DNA of 64,000 nt, from assembly GCF_031846165.1 (NCBI RefSeq), contig NZ_JAVRIE010000008.1, positions 1 through 64,000 of the forward strand, given 5' to 3'. A program made the position numbers and the translations under genes. Numbering within the stretch: the stretch's first letter is position 1; each line of letters starts with the position of its first letter. Positions 34,953 to 44,260 of the stretch are shown here, one piece after another. This DNA is from Glaciecola blandensis. Lineage in GTDB: Bacteria > Pseudomonadota > Gammaproteobacteria > Enterobacterales > Alteromonadaceae. The notes under the pieces are model-generated. The model was given only the letters and a program-made list of their open reading frames with translations. It searched no databases and was not told where the DNA came from.

Positions 34953-35798
34953 CTAGTCTTTTTTTATAGCTTCTAAAGCTTGTCCTAACCATGAAAAATA
35001 GGTGAGGAGAGTCGAAGTGATTTGGTCTCGTTGCTCTGCTTGCGGGTAAATGCCTAATTTGGCTTCAGCGCTTTGCATAGTGCCCTGTACAAGAAAGGCA
35101 TTTTTAATTGATTGGTTTTGAATGACTGCCTCAAACGCGCGAGCTGCCACTTCCTGAGGGCGTGCGTAGTAAAAAGATTTCAGCTTTTGGTCGACGAAAA
35201 TACTGCGTTGCATAAGTTCGCTCGGACCTGTGCTTGTTGCATCTAGGAATATGTTACTAAAGCAGGCCGCTAGCTGCTTATTTAGTTCATGCGGCACAAG
35301 CTTCTTTCTTTCATTCAACCAAATTTCACTGGCGAACAAATTACTGCCCGTCACTGAATACATTTTTTTTGCGATGTAGTGGTCAAACGCATGGAACCAT
35401 TCATGGGCCAATGCCCCAGCACCAGCATTCTTGGCTAGAGAGAGTTGTTTCTTGGCACTGTTATAGTGTGCGCTTGCATGTTTCTGACCACCTACACCAA
35501 AGCCTAGAGAAAGCGTCCCATTTAAACAGATGACACTCTCAGGAACCTGAAGAATATCCATGAGGTCGCATAAGGCATCGAAAAATAGGTTAGCGGCAAT
35601 CCGCTTTTCTTCTTCAGTAACCCATTTTCCAATCTCAATAGAGCGAAAATGAAAAAGCCGGAGTATGTCTTGAAAGCTAACGTCCGCGCCAGCCCTGTGA
35701 TCCTCACCATTGCGATAGAAGTGCTGGTGCAAGCGCCCTTTTTTCTGTGCAGAGTTGGATATAGAGCTCTGCATGGAACTCGACTTAGCGCGATTCAT
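34953..35798 (-). CDS. Putative HExxH-like metalloprotein (resembles LPD1 / CLCA_X-type proteins)
   Basis: About 281 residues, cytoplasmic as far as seen. The centre carries GAGALAHEWFHAFDHYI, a zincin-like HEWFHAFDH pattern with a third potential ligand, and upstream GTLSLGFGVGGQKHASAHY. This arrangement resembles the LPD1-type domain of large polyvalent proteins and the uncharacterised CLCA_X proteins of marine gammaproteobacteria. Peptidase activity is possible but unproven. The start is uncertain: a GTG at 35825 and an internal ATG at 35810 are also in frame. The ATG at 35798, with GGGAA close upstream, was preferred. It overlaps the end of the flavodoxin gene by 14 bases, so the genes are coupled. 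Confidence 0.72.
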   Translation of the reverse strand: MNRAKSSSMQSSISNSAQKKGRLHQHFYRNGEDHRAGADVSFQDILRLFHFRSIEIGKWVTEEEKRIAANLFFDALCDLMDILQVPESVICLNGTLSLGFGVGGQKHASAHYNSAKKQLSLAKNAGAGALAHEWFHAFDHYIAKKMYSVTGSNLFASEIWLNERKKLVPHELNKQLAACFSNIFLDATSTGPSELMQRSIFVDQKLKSFYYARPQEVAARAFEAVIQNQSIKNAFLVQGTMQSAEAKLGIYPQAEQRDQITSTLLTYFSWLGQALEAIKKD

Positions 35799-36339
35799 GT
35801 TCCCATTCATCAAGAAGCTGCTCACACCATTGCGCTATACGTGCATCACTTTGGTCAAATTGGTTTTCGTCATCAAGGGATAAGCCAACAAAGAAGCTCT
35901 GGTCTTCTGTCAGTGCTTTTGATGCGGTAAATTCATAGCCTTGATTAGGCCAGTAACCCATAATATCTGCATCCAATACAATCAACTCGTCGTGCAACAT
36001 ACCGAGGGCGTCTTGAAACCAATCAGCATAGCCAAGTTGGTCACCTAAGCCAAATAGAGCAACGGCTTTGCCACTGAGTTGGAGTGTTTTAATATCGTCC
36101 CAAGTGGATTCCCAGTCTTCTTGAAGTTCACCGAAATCCCAAGTAGAAATACCATAAATCACCAAGTCATATGTGGTCGATTTATTTAAAGCGTGTTCTT
36201 TGATATCAAATATCTCGACTTCAGCGTCCACGTTTTTTTCGTTAAATAAACGACTGAGTTCAGTTTGTATTTTCTCACTTGCCATTTCGGTATAGCAGGT
36301 GGTTGATCCATAAAAAATTGCAACTTGCAGTGCAGTCAT
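35785..36339 (-). CDS. Flavodoxin
   Basis: FMN-binding electron carrier of 184 residues. The phosphate-binding loop is YGSTTCYTEMAS at the N terminus, IYGISTWDFGELQEDWE supplies the first isoalloxazine loop, and LFGLGDQLGYADWFQDALG the second, as in long-chain flavodoxins. A FldB-like identity is possible, but the partner reductase is not nearby. It overlaps the phosphatase gene by four bases (ATGA) upstream and the metalloprotein gene downstream, in a tight three-gene unit. Such packing suggests a joint function that is not described for these families. Confidence 0.9.
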   Translation of the reverse strand: MTALQVAIFYGSTTCYTEMASEKIQTELSRLFNEKNVDAEVEIFDIKEHALNKSTTYDLVIYGISTWDFGELQEDWESTWDDIKTLQLSGKAVALFGLGDQLGYADWFQDALGMLHDELIVLDADIMGYWPNQGYEFTASKALTEDQSFFVGLSLDDENQFDQSDARIAQWCEQLLDEWEHESR

Positions 36340-38318
36340 GAGTCTTTGCTTGCCTTTGTTCGTTGAAACTGGACTTTTCGTCCATCGCTACATATGAGCG
36401 CGCAGTCTACCTGAGTAGCATCTTCGTTCAAGCTCAAAACACCAATATTTGAATGATTTACGAGTGTGCCTGTTTGCCCCTCAGGTTGGCGTTGTCTGAC
36501 TGACATGTTTCGTCGCTTAGTTAAAAAGTTAAGTGGCGACCGGTGACCATAAAACCAGCGATTCAAACGATCGAACCACCGAAGTAATCCATCTGGAAAT
36601 TGGTTATGCAAGCCACTACTGGTAAATTGTGTAATGCTAGGGCTATTCCGCCTAAAGCGTAGCTTAACGTCATAGACAAAGGAATAGTGAACGTCGCCCG
36701 AGAGAATGATGAAATTGGGCGGGGTTTTAATGTGTCTAAAAATGTTTAGCATGACACTTGCCGTCCCACGGTGAGCCATCCAGTTCTCAGCATCGACAAT
36801 TAATGCGCCACCGAAAATAGTAAAAATCTTTTGCACCATCTCAATGAATTTCACTCCATAAACGGGTGCGGCCGATACCATAATGACAGATTCACAGCCT
36901 TTTAAATTATGTTGTAATTCACACAAGGCCTCCCAATCCATCAAGCCGGAAGGTTTATTTAGAGATGACTCTGAACGCCAACGTTGGGTTCTGGTATCTA
37001 GCACATGCACTGGTGGTGAAGTGTCTAATTGGTAGTGCCATTGGTCAAAGTCGAATAGATACTCAATCAAATCTTGATGCTTTACTTCGCAGTATTGATT
37101 GCTTGATTCGCCAGAGTCGTCAACAGCGCTTTCTTCTAAATTATCTTCAGAGAATACCTTGGCAAATTGCTCGAACATCTCTTCCAGTTCAGTTCTGGGG
37201 TTTCCGCAACCCTGACAAAGGAAGTAAGCAGTAATGGCATTGCCGATAATACGTTTGGAAAATGGGTGCCCATAGACTTGTTCTTCCCACCCTCTGGTCA
37301 AATTCCAATCATCCGTTACATCATGATCATCAAAAATCATATAGCTCGGAACATGTGCCATCGCTCGTTGCACCATAGGAAGCGTTTCCGCAAACGCCGT
37401 TATGTGCTTAGTCTCTTCCACATACTTTTCACGATGTTCTTCGGCCACATCATGTTTATCAAGCTCGACTAATTTCCATAGCTTGGGTGACCAGCTTAAA
37501 ATATACATCGCCAACATTTCGCTAAGCCCAATCAAATGGTTTTTAGCGTTAACAGAAGTGAATACTGGTTTTCTCTTGGCAGCAAAGAAGGCTTTTTCTA
37601 ACTTGTCATTGGCTTCTACTTCAGGCAGTAGGAGCTCGCGCTGATAAAATCCATGTTCATGTTGTTTTAGTTCTTTAAGGTTAGCAACTGTTGCGCCCTC
37701 AAAGCTTTCTTCATGTAAACCTAGTAAATCGATAACTTGGTGGATAGCATGCAGCATTGGGCCAGCAACATCATCTACATATACTTGATCGCCGGTCATC
37801 AACATCATGTCTGGACGGCGTAAGTTATGATCATTACTTTGTTTAGCCTCGGAGTTTAATTCTGCTTTTACTTGCTCATCAAGCAGGGGGAGCGCATCTT
37901 TTCCGTTGAAATGTGGCTTGCGACAAGAGCCCTGAGCAACTTTTCGCAACACCCGATTGAATCGGAAGTTAGGTAGCTCAAAGCCATCATAGCAAAGGTG
38001 AGTTGTTGATTTTAATAAGCTTTGCTCTTCTGCATCTGAGTTTCCTTGGCTAGTGAGAAGATCATAGCTATAAAGTTCGCCCTCGTTGAAAAGGTCCTCT
38101 TGCTCCACACTGACAAGATGAATATAGGCATGTTGTCCAATACAAAAACGATCTTGTTTAATGCTTGTCGAATCTATATGCAGTTCATCACCCTGTGAAT
38201 TAAGGAGTGTAGGCTTTATGTCATATGCTTTAGATGTGACTAACCACCATACTATTTTATGAGCAGTAGTATGTCGCAATATGGGCCCTGCGATGAGTTC
38301 TGGCAGTGATTTTGTCAA
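36336..38318 (-). CDS. PhoD-like phosphatase/phosphodiesterase family protein
   Basis: Large 660-residue protein with PhoD-type metallophosphatase signatures: MMLMTGDQVYVDDV (about 180), SYMIFDDHDVTDDWN (about 335) and FIILSGDVHYSFVYD (about 550), which carry the Asp, Asn and His metal ligands. There is no Tat or Sec signal peptide, unlike classical secreted PhoD, so the protein appears cytoplasmic. The N-terminal 130 residues form a separate beta-rich domain. The start is a TTG at 38318; AGGA lies about 12 bases upstream, so the exact start is unsure. It leads the operon with flavodoxin and the HEWFH protein. Confidence 0.85.
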   Translation of the reverse strand: MTKSLPELIAGPILRHTTAHKIVWWLVTSKAYDIKPTLLNSQGDELHIDSTSIKQDRFCIGQHAYIHLVSVEQEDLFNEGELYSYDLLTSQGNSDAEEQSLLKSTTHLCYDGFELPNFRFNRVLRKVAQGSCRKPHFNGKDALPLLDEQVKAELNSEAKQSNDHNLRRPDMMLMTGDQVYVDDVAGPMLHAIHQVIDLLGLHEESFEGATVANLKELKQHEHGFYQRELLLPEVEANDKLEKAFFAAKRKPVFTSVNAKNHLIGLSEMLAMYILSWSPKLWKLVELDKHDVAEEHREKYVEETKHITAFAETLPMVQRAMAHVPSYMIFDDHDVTDDWNLTRGWEEQVYGHPFSKRIIGNAITAYFLCQGCGNPRTELEEMFEQFAKVFSEDNLEESAVDDSGESSNQYCEVKHQDLIEYLFDFDQWHYQLDTSPPVHVLDTRTQRWRSESSLNKPSGLMDWEALCELQHNLKGCESVIMVSAAPVYGVKFIEMVQKIFTIFGGALIVDAENWMAHRGTASVMLNIFRHIKTPPNFIILSGDVHYSFVYDVKLRFRRNSPSITQFTSSGLHNQFPDGLLRWFDRLNRWFYGHRSPLNFLTKRRNMSVRQRQPEGQTGTLVNHSNIGVLSLNEDATQVDCALICSDGRKVQFQRTKASKDS

Positions 38319-38539
38319 ATTATTACGTGATCCTAATGTTGAATTTGAACGTTCTTGGGTGTTTTTACTGTTACAATAACAATAGCTTATCAGGTATTAA
38401 AATGCAGATATACGCTATGTACATATAGCCTTACATTTTTTACCCGATTAGATGTACCCTCTTTTTTACCAGTAAACGTCATGTTTGGATTGATACTCAG
38501 CCCGAAAAGACACGAATAAGCGCGACCGAAGGACAAGTG

Positions 38540-39751
38540 ATGCAAGGTATATATGTAAAATTGACAGTTTCAGTAACATTATTTCTCAGTTTGTTAGGAT
38601 GTCATGCTGGACAGCCATCAGTAGAGCCTTCCGATACCGCCATACCCACAAGCGAAGTAATCACCCTACATGGTGAGTGGATTATCGATACGTATGAGGA
38701 TGTGATGCTAGATCCGCAAACCTCAGGTTTAAAATACGCCAATGGTTATTTGTATTCGCTTTCTGATGGCAGCGCTCATGAAACTCAAACTAGGCGCTTG
38801 CATCAAATAGACATGCAAAGAGCCAAAATAACGCAAAAATTTGGTCCAACAACCTTTCATCCAAGAGTTCAAGAAAGTTGTTTTTATTCCTACTTATCGA
38901 ATAAACCAGATTATGAAGCGCTGGTTCCTGTGCCAAACAGAGAGGCCTCAGGTGACTCAGGTGAAAAGGTAAATGCTTGGATATTTGTTACTGAAGATGC
39001 AAGTCGCTCCGAGCCTCTATCTGCAGCTTGTCAGTCAAAATATGCGCAAACCGGTTCCACTCTTTTTCCTACCTTGGTGGTGAGACTCGAAGCAGGTGAC
39101 ACGGGTTTAGTGGTAACGCATGCGCGCCCAGTGCAATTTCCAACAAAATTATCGCTCAACGACAAGCAGTTTGTTGAGGTAGGAGATTTTCCTAATGATG
39201 GTATTGAAGGTTTAGCGCTCAAGCGAGATGGTACCTTGTTATTAGGCCTTGAAAAAGACAGTGAAGGGCAGCCGCGTGTGTTTGAATTAGAAATGGACAG
39301 TGAGTTTTGGTCTTCGTCTGACTTCGCTATTGCCCGAGATAGCGGTTTGTTGCTTCCTCAGTTTGAAAGCGGCAACCATCCGATAAATGGTATGGATGTA
39401 TATTATCCAAGCGCTGAAAGTGATGGTTACCTTTTCGCTGCTGCTAGAAATGATAACGAATTGTGGATTGTAGATTTAGCGAAACGTAAAGCAACTCAAA
39501 GAATCAAACTGGCGTTTACGGCACCAAGCCTCGGGGGTGCGCTAGAAACAGGTGAAGCTTGCGCGACCTCTTACGTAATGAACAACGCGTCTATTGAAGG
39601 ACTGGCTGTGGTTGATCAAGAAGTGTGGATGGTAAATGACCCTTGGAAGGTCAATTATATGAAAAATGTTGTTTGTCCTAGCGATGAAAGCCGCTACAAG
39701 CTAATGGCACCATTACTGTTCAAAGTCGATATAACAGCAATCATGCCATAG
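38540..39751 (+). CDS. Lipoprotein with predicted beta-propeller-like domain
   Basis: 403-residue lipoprotein: the signal ends in LLGC (Cys about 21), and the next residues HAG do not include an inner-membrane retention Asp, so the outer membrane is likely. The mature part has repeated strands such as SGLKYANGYLYSLSDG, DGIEGLALKRDGTLLLG and NASIEGLAVVDQEVWMVND. These recall esterase-like/phytase or SdiA-regulated propeller proteins. Several cysteines may form disulfides. The start was set to the ATG after GTG because AAGGA lies six bases upstream. No catalytic motif is certain. Confidence 0.75.
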   Translation: MQGIYVKLTVSVTLFLSLLGCHAGQPSVEPSDTAIPTSEVITLHGEWIIDTYEDVMLDPQTSGLKYANGYLYSLSDGSAHETQTRRLHQIDMQRAKITQKFGPTTFHPRVQESCFYSYLSNKPDYEALVPVPNREASGDSGEKVNAWIFVTEDASRSEPLSAACQSKYAQTGSTLFPTLVVRLEAGDTGLVVTHARPVQFPTKLSLNDKQFVEVGDFPNDGIEGLALKRDGTLLLGLEKDSEGQPRVFELEMDSEFWSSSDFAIARDSGLLLPQFESGNHPINGMDVYYPSAESDGYLFAAARNDNELWIVDLAKRKATQRIKLAFTAPSLGGALETGEACATSYVMNNASIEGLAVVDQEVWMVNDPWKVNYMKNVVCPSDESRYKLMAPLLFKVDITAIMP

Positions 39752-39766
39752 CTGGGCAGGTTGGTT

Positions 39767-40309
39767 TTACTCTGAGGATTTCAATTTACTGGCGAAAGTC
39801 TTTTTAAACTTCGCCAGTTTAGGTGCAACAACCATGTTGCAATATTGATTTTGCGGGTTATTGGTAAAGTAATCCTGATGATAGTCTTCTGCCTGGTAAT
39901 AATTTTCGAGTGGCAGTACTTCTGTTACCACTGGGTTTGGCCAAATTTCAGTGTCTTCAATTTCTTTTATAATGTCTTTCGCAGCATTAAGCTGTTCATC
40001 ATTATGGTAATAAATACCACTTCGATACTGCGTTCCGACATCATTTCCTTGCCTATTTAACTGTGTTGGATCGTGCAAGGCGAAGAATATTTCAAGCACT
40101 TGTCTTAACGAAAGACGTTCAGGGTCAAAAGTAACCTGTACCACTTCTGTATGGCCTGTATTTCCGCTACAAACAGCTTCATAGCTAGGATTTTCAGCAT
40201 GGCCATTCGAATAGCCAGAGTATGCCGAAACAACACCATCTACAGTATTGAACGCTGTTTCTAAACACCAAAAGCAGCCACCGCCTAGCGTAATTACATT
40301 GTCGCTCAT
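39767..40309 (-). CDS. msrA: Peptide methionine (S)-S-oxide reductase
   Basis: Repairs oxidised proteins by reducing methionine S-sulfoxide. The 180-residue product carries the catalytic GGGCFWCLE near the N terminus, then GYSNGHAENPSYEAVCSGNTGHTEVVQV and YRSGIYYHNDEQ, all hallmarks of MsrA. C-terminal QNQYCNMVVAPKLAKF includes a resolving cysteine. No signal peptide, so cytoplasmic. AGGAAGAG lies upstream of the ATG. It is convergent with the lipoprotein gene; msrB is not nearby. Confidence 0.96.
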   Translation of the reverse strand: MSDNVITLGGGCFWCLETAFNTVDGVVSAYSGYSNGHAENPSYEAVCSGNTGHTEVVQVTFDPERLSLRQVLEIFFALHDPTQLNRQGNDVGTQYRSGIYYHNDEQLNAAKDIIKEIEDTEIWPNPVVTEVLPLENYYQAEDYHQDYFTNNPQNQYCNMVVAPKLAKFKKTFASKLKSSE

Positions 40310-40446
40310 TATCTCTTCCTATTTTTACTCATATTCGGTCTTGTGTATAAAGTGCGCCTGAACTCCTGAGAATTCAAGTCATCTATTCAAGAATAATTTT
40401 CGTATACAGAAACATTAATAAAGTTAATTAGTGGTAAACGATCAAT

Positions 40447-40854
40447 ATGGCATTCATACTTTTCTACGATGGCTTGTGTCCACTGTGTGAAAAAGAAGTT
40501 TCGCATCTTTTAAAGCGAGATAAAGAAAAACGAATTCAGTTCGAAGATATTTCTCTGCCTGACTTTCCTGAGCGTTATCCAGAGTTAAACCTGGATGACT
40601 TGAATGCGCGTATTCACGGGCAACTTGAGGATGGCACAATGATAACCGGCTTAGACGTGACCCACAAAGCATGGAGCTTGGTTGGTGTAGGTTGGTTATA
40701 TGCGCCTCTTCGCTGGCCGGTGATCCGCTGGTTTGCTGATCACTTCTATCTCTTTTTCGCGAAGCACAGATACCGAATCTCTTATTGGCTAACGGGTAAA
40801 GAACGTTGCGAAGGAAATCGCTGTGACATCTCTGCTCGGTCATCGAAAAAATAG
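40447..40854 (+). CDS. DCC family thiol-disulfide oxidoreductase-like protein (DUF393)
   Basis: 135-residue protein with the family's N-terminal DGLCPLC motif (FYDGLCPLCEKEVSHL, cysteines about 10 and 13), which is thioredoxin-like. ITGLDVTHKAWSLVG and the later YRISYWLTG stretch fit the family. A hydrophobic patch near residues 85-105 may associate with the membrane. Cys118 and Cys123 (CEGNRC) form an extra pair at the C terminus. The reaction partner is unknown. Confidence 0.87.
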   Translation: MAFILFYDGLCPLCEKEVSHLLKRDKEKRIQFEDISLPDFPERYPELNLDDLNARIHGQLEDGTMITGLDVTHKAWSLVGVGWLYAPLRWPVIRWFADHFYLFFAKHRYRISYWLTGKERCEGNRCDISARSSKK

Positions 40855-40955
40855 CGAACCTTTTCATTATAGAAATTCAATCTCTTTCAATGTTTACGTA
40901 TTCAAATTTTTAGCGTGGTTCTCTGTATAACGCGCGTTTTACAATAGGAAGCAAA

Positions 40956-41756
40956 ATGACACAGCAAACTTCAAGTTCAAACCCGTCACTTCAAGATAGC
41001 GCTAAAAAAGCAAATGCCTTGGTCATTGGCGCTAATAGTGGCATTGGTCGAGAGCTCATTGCTCAACTTATGAATTCAGGTGATTATCAAACTGTCTATT
41101 CAGTCTCAAGATCAGCTTTTGAGACAGAACTGGGTACGGAAGCTGGAACATCGCATGTGCATGACGTGATGGATACCGCCGACGAAGCTGAAGTGAAATC
41201 ATATATAGATGGTTTAAAGGCACAGAAGATAAGCTTAGACACAGTGGTTTGTACAACCGGCATTTTGCATCAAGATGGGGAAGACGGTAAAACGGCATTA
41301 AAGCCTGAAAAACGCTTAGAAGATATGCACAGCGCTCAGTTAGCCGAGTACTTTAGGATCAACAGCATACTCCCAGCACTTTGGTTGCAAGGGCTAGTAA
41401 AAGTTGTGAATAAACAAAAAGCTGCCATCGTATTCTTTAGTGCCAGAGTCGGGAGTATAAGCGAGAATGGCTTGGGAGGATGGTATGGTTATAGAGCATC
41501 AAAAGCAGCCTTGAACATGTTATTAAAAACAGCGAGCATTGAATACAAACGACGTATGCCAAATACGAGTTTGATGTGTTATCACCCCGGTACGGTTGAT
41601 ACTGGTTTATCTAAACCATTTCAAGCCAATGTAAAGCCCGGAAAGCTATTTACGCCAGAGTTTACAGTACAACAACTGCTTAGCATTATGACTAAGCTTG
41701 ACCCCGAGAATAGTCCGTTCTATCTTGATTGGCAGGGGGAGACAATCGCTTGGTAG
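40956..41756 (+). CDS. Short-chain dehydrogenase/reductase
   Basis: NAD(P)-dependent oxidoreductase of 266 residues. The cofactor loop is VIGANSGIGRELIAQ, CTTGIL is the NAG-like motif, and the catalytic Ser-Tyr-Lys set is visible as FFSARVGSI and GWYGYRASKAAL, followed by CYHPGTVDTGLS. It resembles the C-factor/CsgA-like SDR subgroup. Substrate unknown. TAGGAAG lies upstream of the ATG. It is separated by about 90 bases from the transporter gene on the same strand. Confidence 0.9.
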   Translation: MTQQTSSSNPSLQDSAKKANALVIGANSGIGRELIAQLMNSGDYQTVYSVSRSAFETELGTEAGTSHVHDVMDTADEAEVKSYIDGLKAQKISLDTVVCTTGILHQDGEDGKTALKPEKRLEDMHSAQLAEYFRINSILPALWLQGLVKVVNKQKAAIVFFSARVGSISENGLGGWYGYRASKAALNMLLKTASIEYKRRMPNTSLMCYHPGTVDTGLSKPFQANVKPGKLFTPEFTVQQLLSIMTKLDPENSPFYLDWQGETIAW

Positions 41757-41849
41757 GATAAATGAGCACTGGCTCAAGACTTTTTCCAGATAGGCTGTTA
41801 ACATCACCCTAACAAAACAAAAAAAAACAATAATAAAAGAAGGATTGTT

Positions 41850-43283
41850 ATGAGTGGTTCTAGAGAGCAATTTGGCTCAAAGTTAGGATTTATTCTTGCC
41901 GCAGCTGGATCTGCAGTGGGTATTGGAAACCTAGTCGGTTTTCCAGTGGGTGCTGCAAAAAACGGCGGTGGTGCTTTTCTATTGATGTATGCAGTATTTG
42001 TTGTGTTCATCTGTCTTCCGGTTATGCTCGCAGAAATGTCAGTGGGCCGGAAAAGTCAAAAAGACCCTTTGGGAGCCTACACTAGCTTATCAAATGGCTC
42101 TCGTTCTTGGCGCATTGCGGGCTGGTTGTCAGTGATAACTCCTTTTATGATCGCGGTCTTCTACTTAGTGATTACAGTGTGGATATTTGGCTATTTGTAT
42201 TCGTCAGTGATAGGTAACCTTGATGAACTGGCAAATCCAAATACTTTCGATAACTTTATCAAAGGAAACACCATTTTTATCTACATGGCTGTAGTGCTTG
42301 GAGTGGTGTATTTCATTCTTCAAGGCGGCGTTAAAGAGGGGATTGAAAAAGCGGCGAAGATTCTAATGCCTGCGCTATTCTTCATGCTTATCGCCCTAGT
42401 CATCTTTGTACTGACACGTGACAATGCAATGAAGGGGGTTGAGTTCTATTTGATTCCTGACTTCTCCAAGATAAACGCCCAAGTGATCAATGGTGCTTTA
42501 TCTCAGGCCTTCTTTTCCCTGTCACTCGGCATGGGGATCATGATTACTTATGGTAGTTATATTAACAGCAAGGCCGATGTACCAAGCTCTGCGAAACTGG
42601 TTGCTTTAACGGATACCGCTGTTGCGTTTACGGCAGGTTTGATGATACTACCGGCCATATTTTCGTTCAATCCAGAGGTGAACACCGAAGAGCTAAGCGA
42701 ATCATCGATAGGCATGATCTTCTCTTATCTACCGCAGATATTTTTGGAGCTACAGAATAGTATCGGTTATGTAGGGGCAAGTGTGGTTGCGAGTTTGTTT
42801 TTCTTGCTTGTGTTCTTCGCTGCAATTACGTCTTTAGTGTCAATTTTTGAAGTACCTGTGGCGTCACTTATGAGCGAAAAAGGCATATCGCGCAAACCGT
42901 CACTCTTGTTATGTGGTGTATTGCTGGTGGTGTTCTCTGTGATTTGTGCTTTGTCATTCGGGCACAGTGAATTCTTCACTAAGTTTGTGTCTTATGCGGG
43001 TGCTGAGCAGTCGTTCTTTCAGGTAGTTTACGATGTGTTCTACGACACCATTTTACCTCTCAATGGTTTACTCATTTGTATTTTCGTTATGTATCGTTGG
43101 AAAAAGCATAACTTCAATGCTGAGCTTGATGAAGGTGCTCCTGCCTTCAAACACAGTTTGTTCGAACGCTATGTAAATATCTCAGTGAGTACCTTTATAC
43201 CGGTGATATTACTTGGCATATTCATAAATACTGTGGCTTTGAAATACTTTGGTATTTCACTAGTGGCGAAATTGATGGGCTAA
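41850..43283 (+). CDS. Sodium:neurotransmitter symporter (NSS/SNF) family transporter
   Basis: Na+-coupled uptake carrier of the LeuT family, 477 residues with 11-12 membrane helices. The N terminus carries GSAVGIGNLVGFPVGAAKNGGGAF, corresponding to unwound TM1 with the sodium and substrate sites; the phenylalanine-proline after GNL is kept. LSLGMGIMITYGSYI matches TM6 of the family. Bacterial members mostly move amino acids, and the substrate here is unknown. AGAAGGA lies upstream of the ATG. A strong bidirectional terminator follows. Confidence 0.93.
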   Translation: MSGSREQFGSKLGFILAAAGSAVGIGNLVGFPVGAAKNGGGAFLLMYAVFVVFICLPVMLAEMSVGRKSQKDPLGAYTSLSNGSRSWRIAGWLSVITPFMIAVFYLVITVWIFGYLYSSVIGNLDELANPNTFDNFIKGNTIFIYMAVVLGVVYFILQGGVKEGIEKAAKILMPALFFMLIALVIFVLTRDNAMKGVEFYLIPDFSKINAQVINGALSQAFFSLSLGMGIMITYGSYINSKADVPSSAKLVALTDTAVAFTAGLMILPAIFSFNPEVNTEELSESSIGMIFSYLPQIFLELQNSIGYVGASVVASLFFLLVFFAAITSLVSIFEVPVASLMSEKGISRKPSLLLCGVLLVVFSVICALSFGHSEFFTKFVSYAGAEQSFFQVVYDVFYDTILPLNGLLICIFVMYRWKKHNFNAELDEGAPAFKHSLFERYVNISVSTFIPVILLGIFINTVALKYFGISLVAKLMG

Positions 43284-43349
43284 TTGGCTTCTTGAATGCT
43301 GAGCGAAAGGTTTAGCACAATTTGAGACATGCTACTGGTATGCAGTGTA

Positions 43350-43380
43350 AAAAAGGCGATTCTACTGAATCGCCTTTTTG
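43350..43380. terminator. Bidirectional terminator after the NSS transporter
   Basis: AAAAAGGCGATTC tact GAATCGCCTTTTT is a perfect 13-base stem with a tetraloop, A-rich on one side and T-rich on the other, between convergent genes. Confidence 0.93.
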
Positions 43381-43417
43381 ATCTTACCTAGCCTAGGAAG
43401 TCATTTTACCGCTATAG

Positions 43418-44260
43418 TTAGTCGGGTAGCATCATAAATGGTGAGGGGTATTTTAAGGTAATTTCGTTGTCTTTTAAGGTCTCACTGGCATCTATTATCT
43501 TTCCATCTATATCTAATCTCTCATCTGGCGCAAACTCAGGCAGGCTTAACTTCAACTCTTTTGCACACCAAGTGTAATACTCCTGTCTACTGGGATGCTC
43601 AGTACTGCAAAGGTTAGCTGCATAGAAAGAGCGTTCCACTCTTTTGCTCAAAGCAATAAGGGTTTGAATCACATCGTCTAGGTGTACTAGGTTTACCGGG
43701 TTCTTACCTTGAGTGATGCCTTTTTTAACTGCGATTGTATTGATAGGGTGTCGGTTTAAGCCGACTAAACCGCTGAGCCGCAATACGCTAATCTGACATT
43801 CCTTGCCTGTTTTTACAGACTTTGCCTGCAAATATTGTTCTATTTCGACATGAGCCTCACCAGACGGTGTATTGGGAGACAAGGGGGAGTGATTATTCAC
43901 TTTATGTGTCAGCGCCCCGAAGACCGAAGTAGTACTAATAAAAATGATTTGTTTCGCCTTGTTTGCAATGCAGTAATCAAGCAGTGCTTTTACTTGCTTG
44001 ATAAACAGGGCTTTATCGAAGTTTCGTCTACCTGGAGGGATATTAATAACAACGTGGGCATTGCTAATCCTCTCAGGGTTTATATCCGCGTCATTAGAGA
44101 GATAAAGGTCATAGTGGAATGCCCCGATATTCTCGTTTTTCAAGGCATGTATTTTTGATTCAGAACGAGTAGAGCCGGCAACGATAGCGCCAGCTCCTTT
44201 CAATTCTCTTGCTAGAGGGTAGCCAAGCCACCCTAAACCGATAATGAGAAACTTAGACAT
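43418..44260 (-). CDS. YeeZ-like NAD(P)-binding epimerase/dehydratase family protein
   Basis: About 280 residues with an N-terminal Rossmann motif IGLGWLGYPLARELKGAG, IIFISTTSVFG in the middle and VNLVHLDDVIQ later, all close to the E. coli YeeZ pattern. The catalytic role of YeeZ is unknown. A TTG at 44272 is possible, but the ATG at 44260 was chosen because it starts directly before the motif. It overlaps the end of the upstream YggN-like gene by eight bases, so translation is coupled. Its end lies just beyond the terminator shared with the transporter gene. Confidence 0.86.
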   Translation of the reverse strand: MSKFLIIGLGWLGYPLARELKGAGAIVAGSTRSESKIHALKNENIGAFHYDLYLSNDADINPERISNAHVVINIPPGRRNFDKALFIKQVKALLDYCIANKAKQIIFISTTSVFGALTHKVNNHSPLSPNTPSGEAHVEIEQYLQAKSVKTGKECQISVLRLSGLVGLNRHPINTIAVKKGITQGKNPVNLVHLDDVIQTLIALSKRVERSFYAANLCSTEHPSRQEYYTWCAKELKLSLPEFAPDERLDIDGKIIDASETLKDNEITLKYPSPFMMLPD

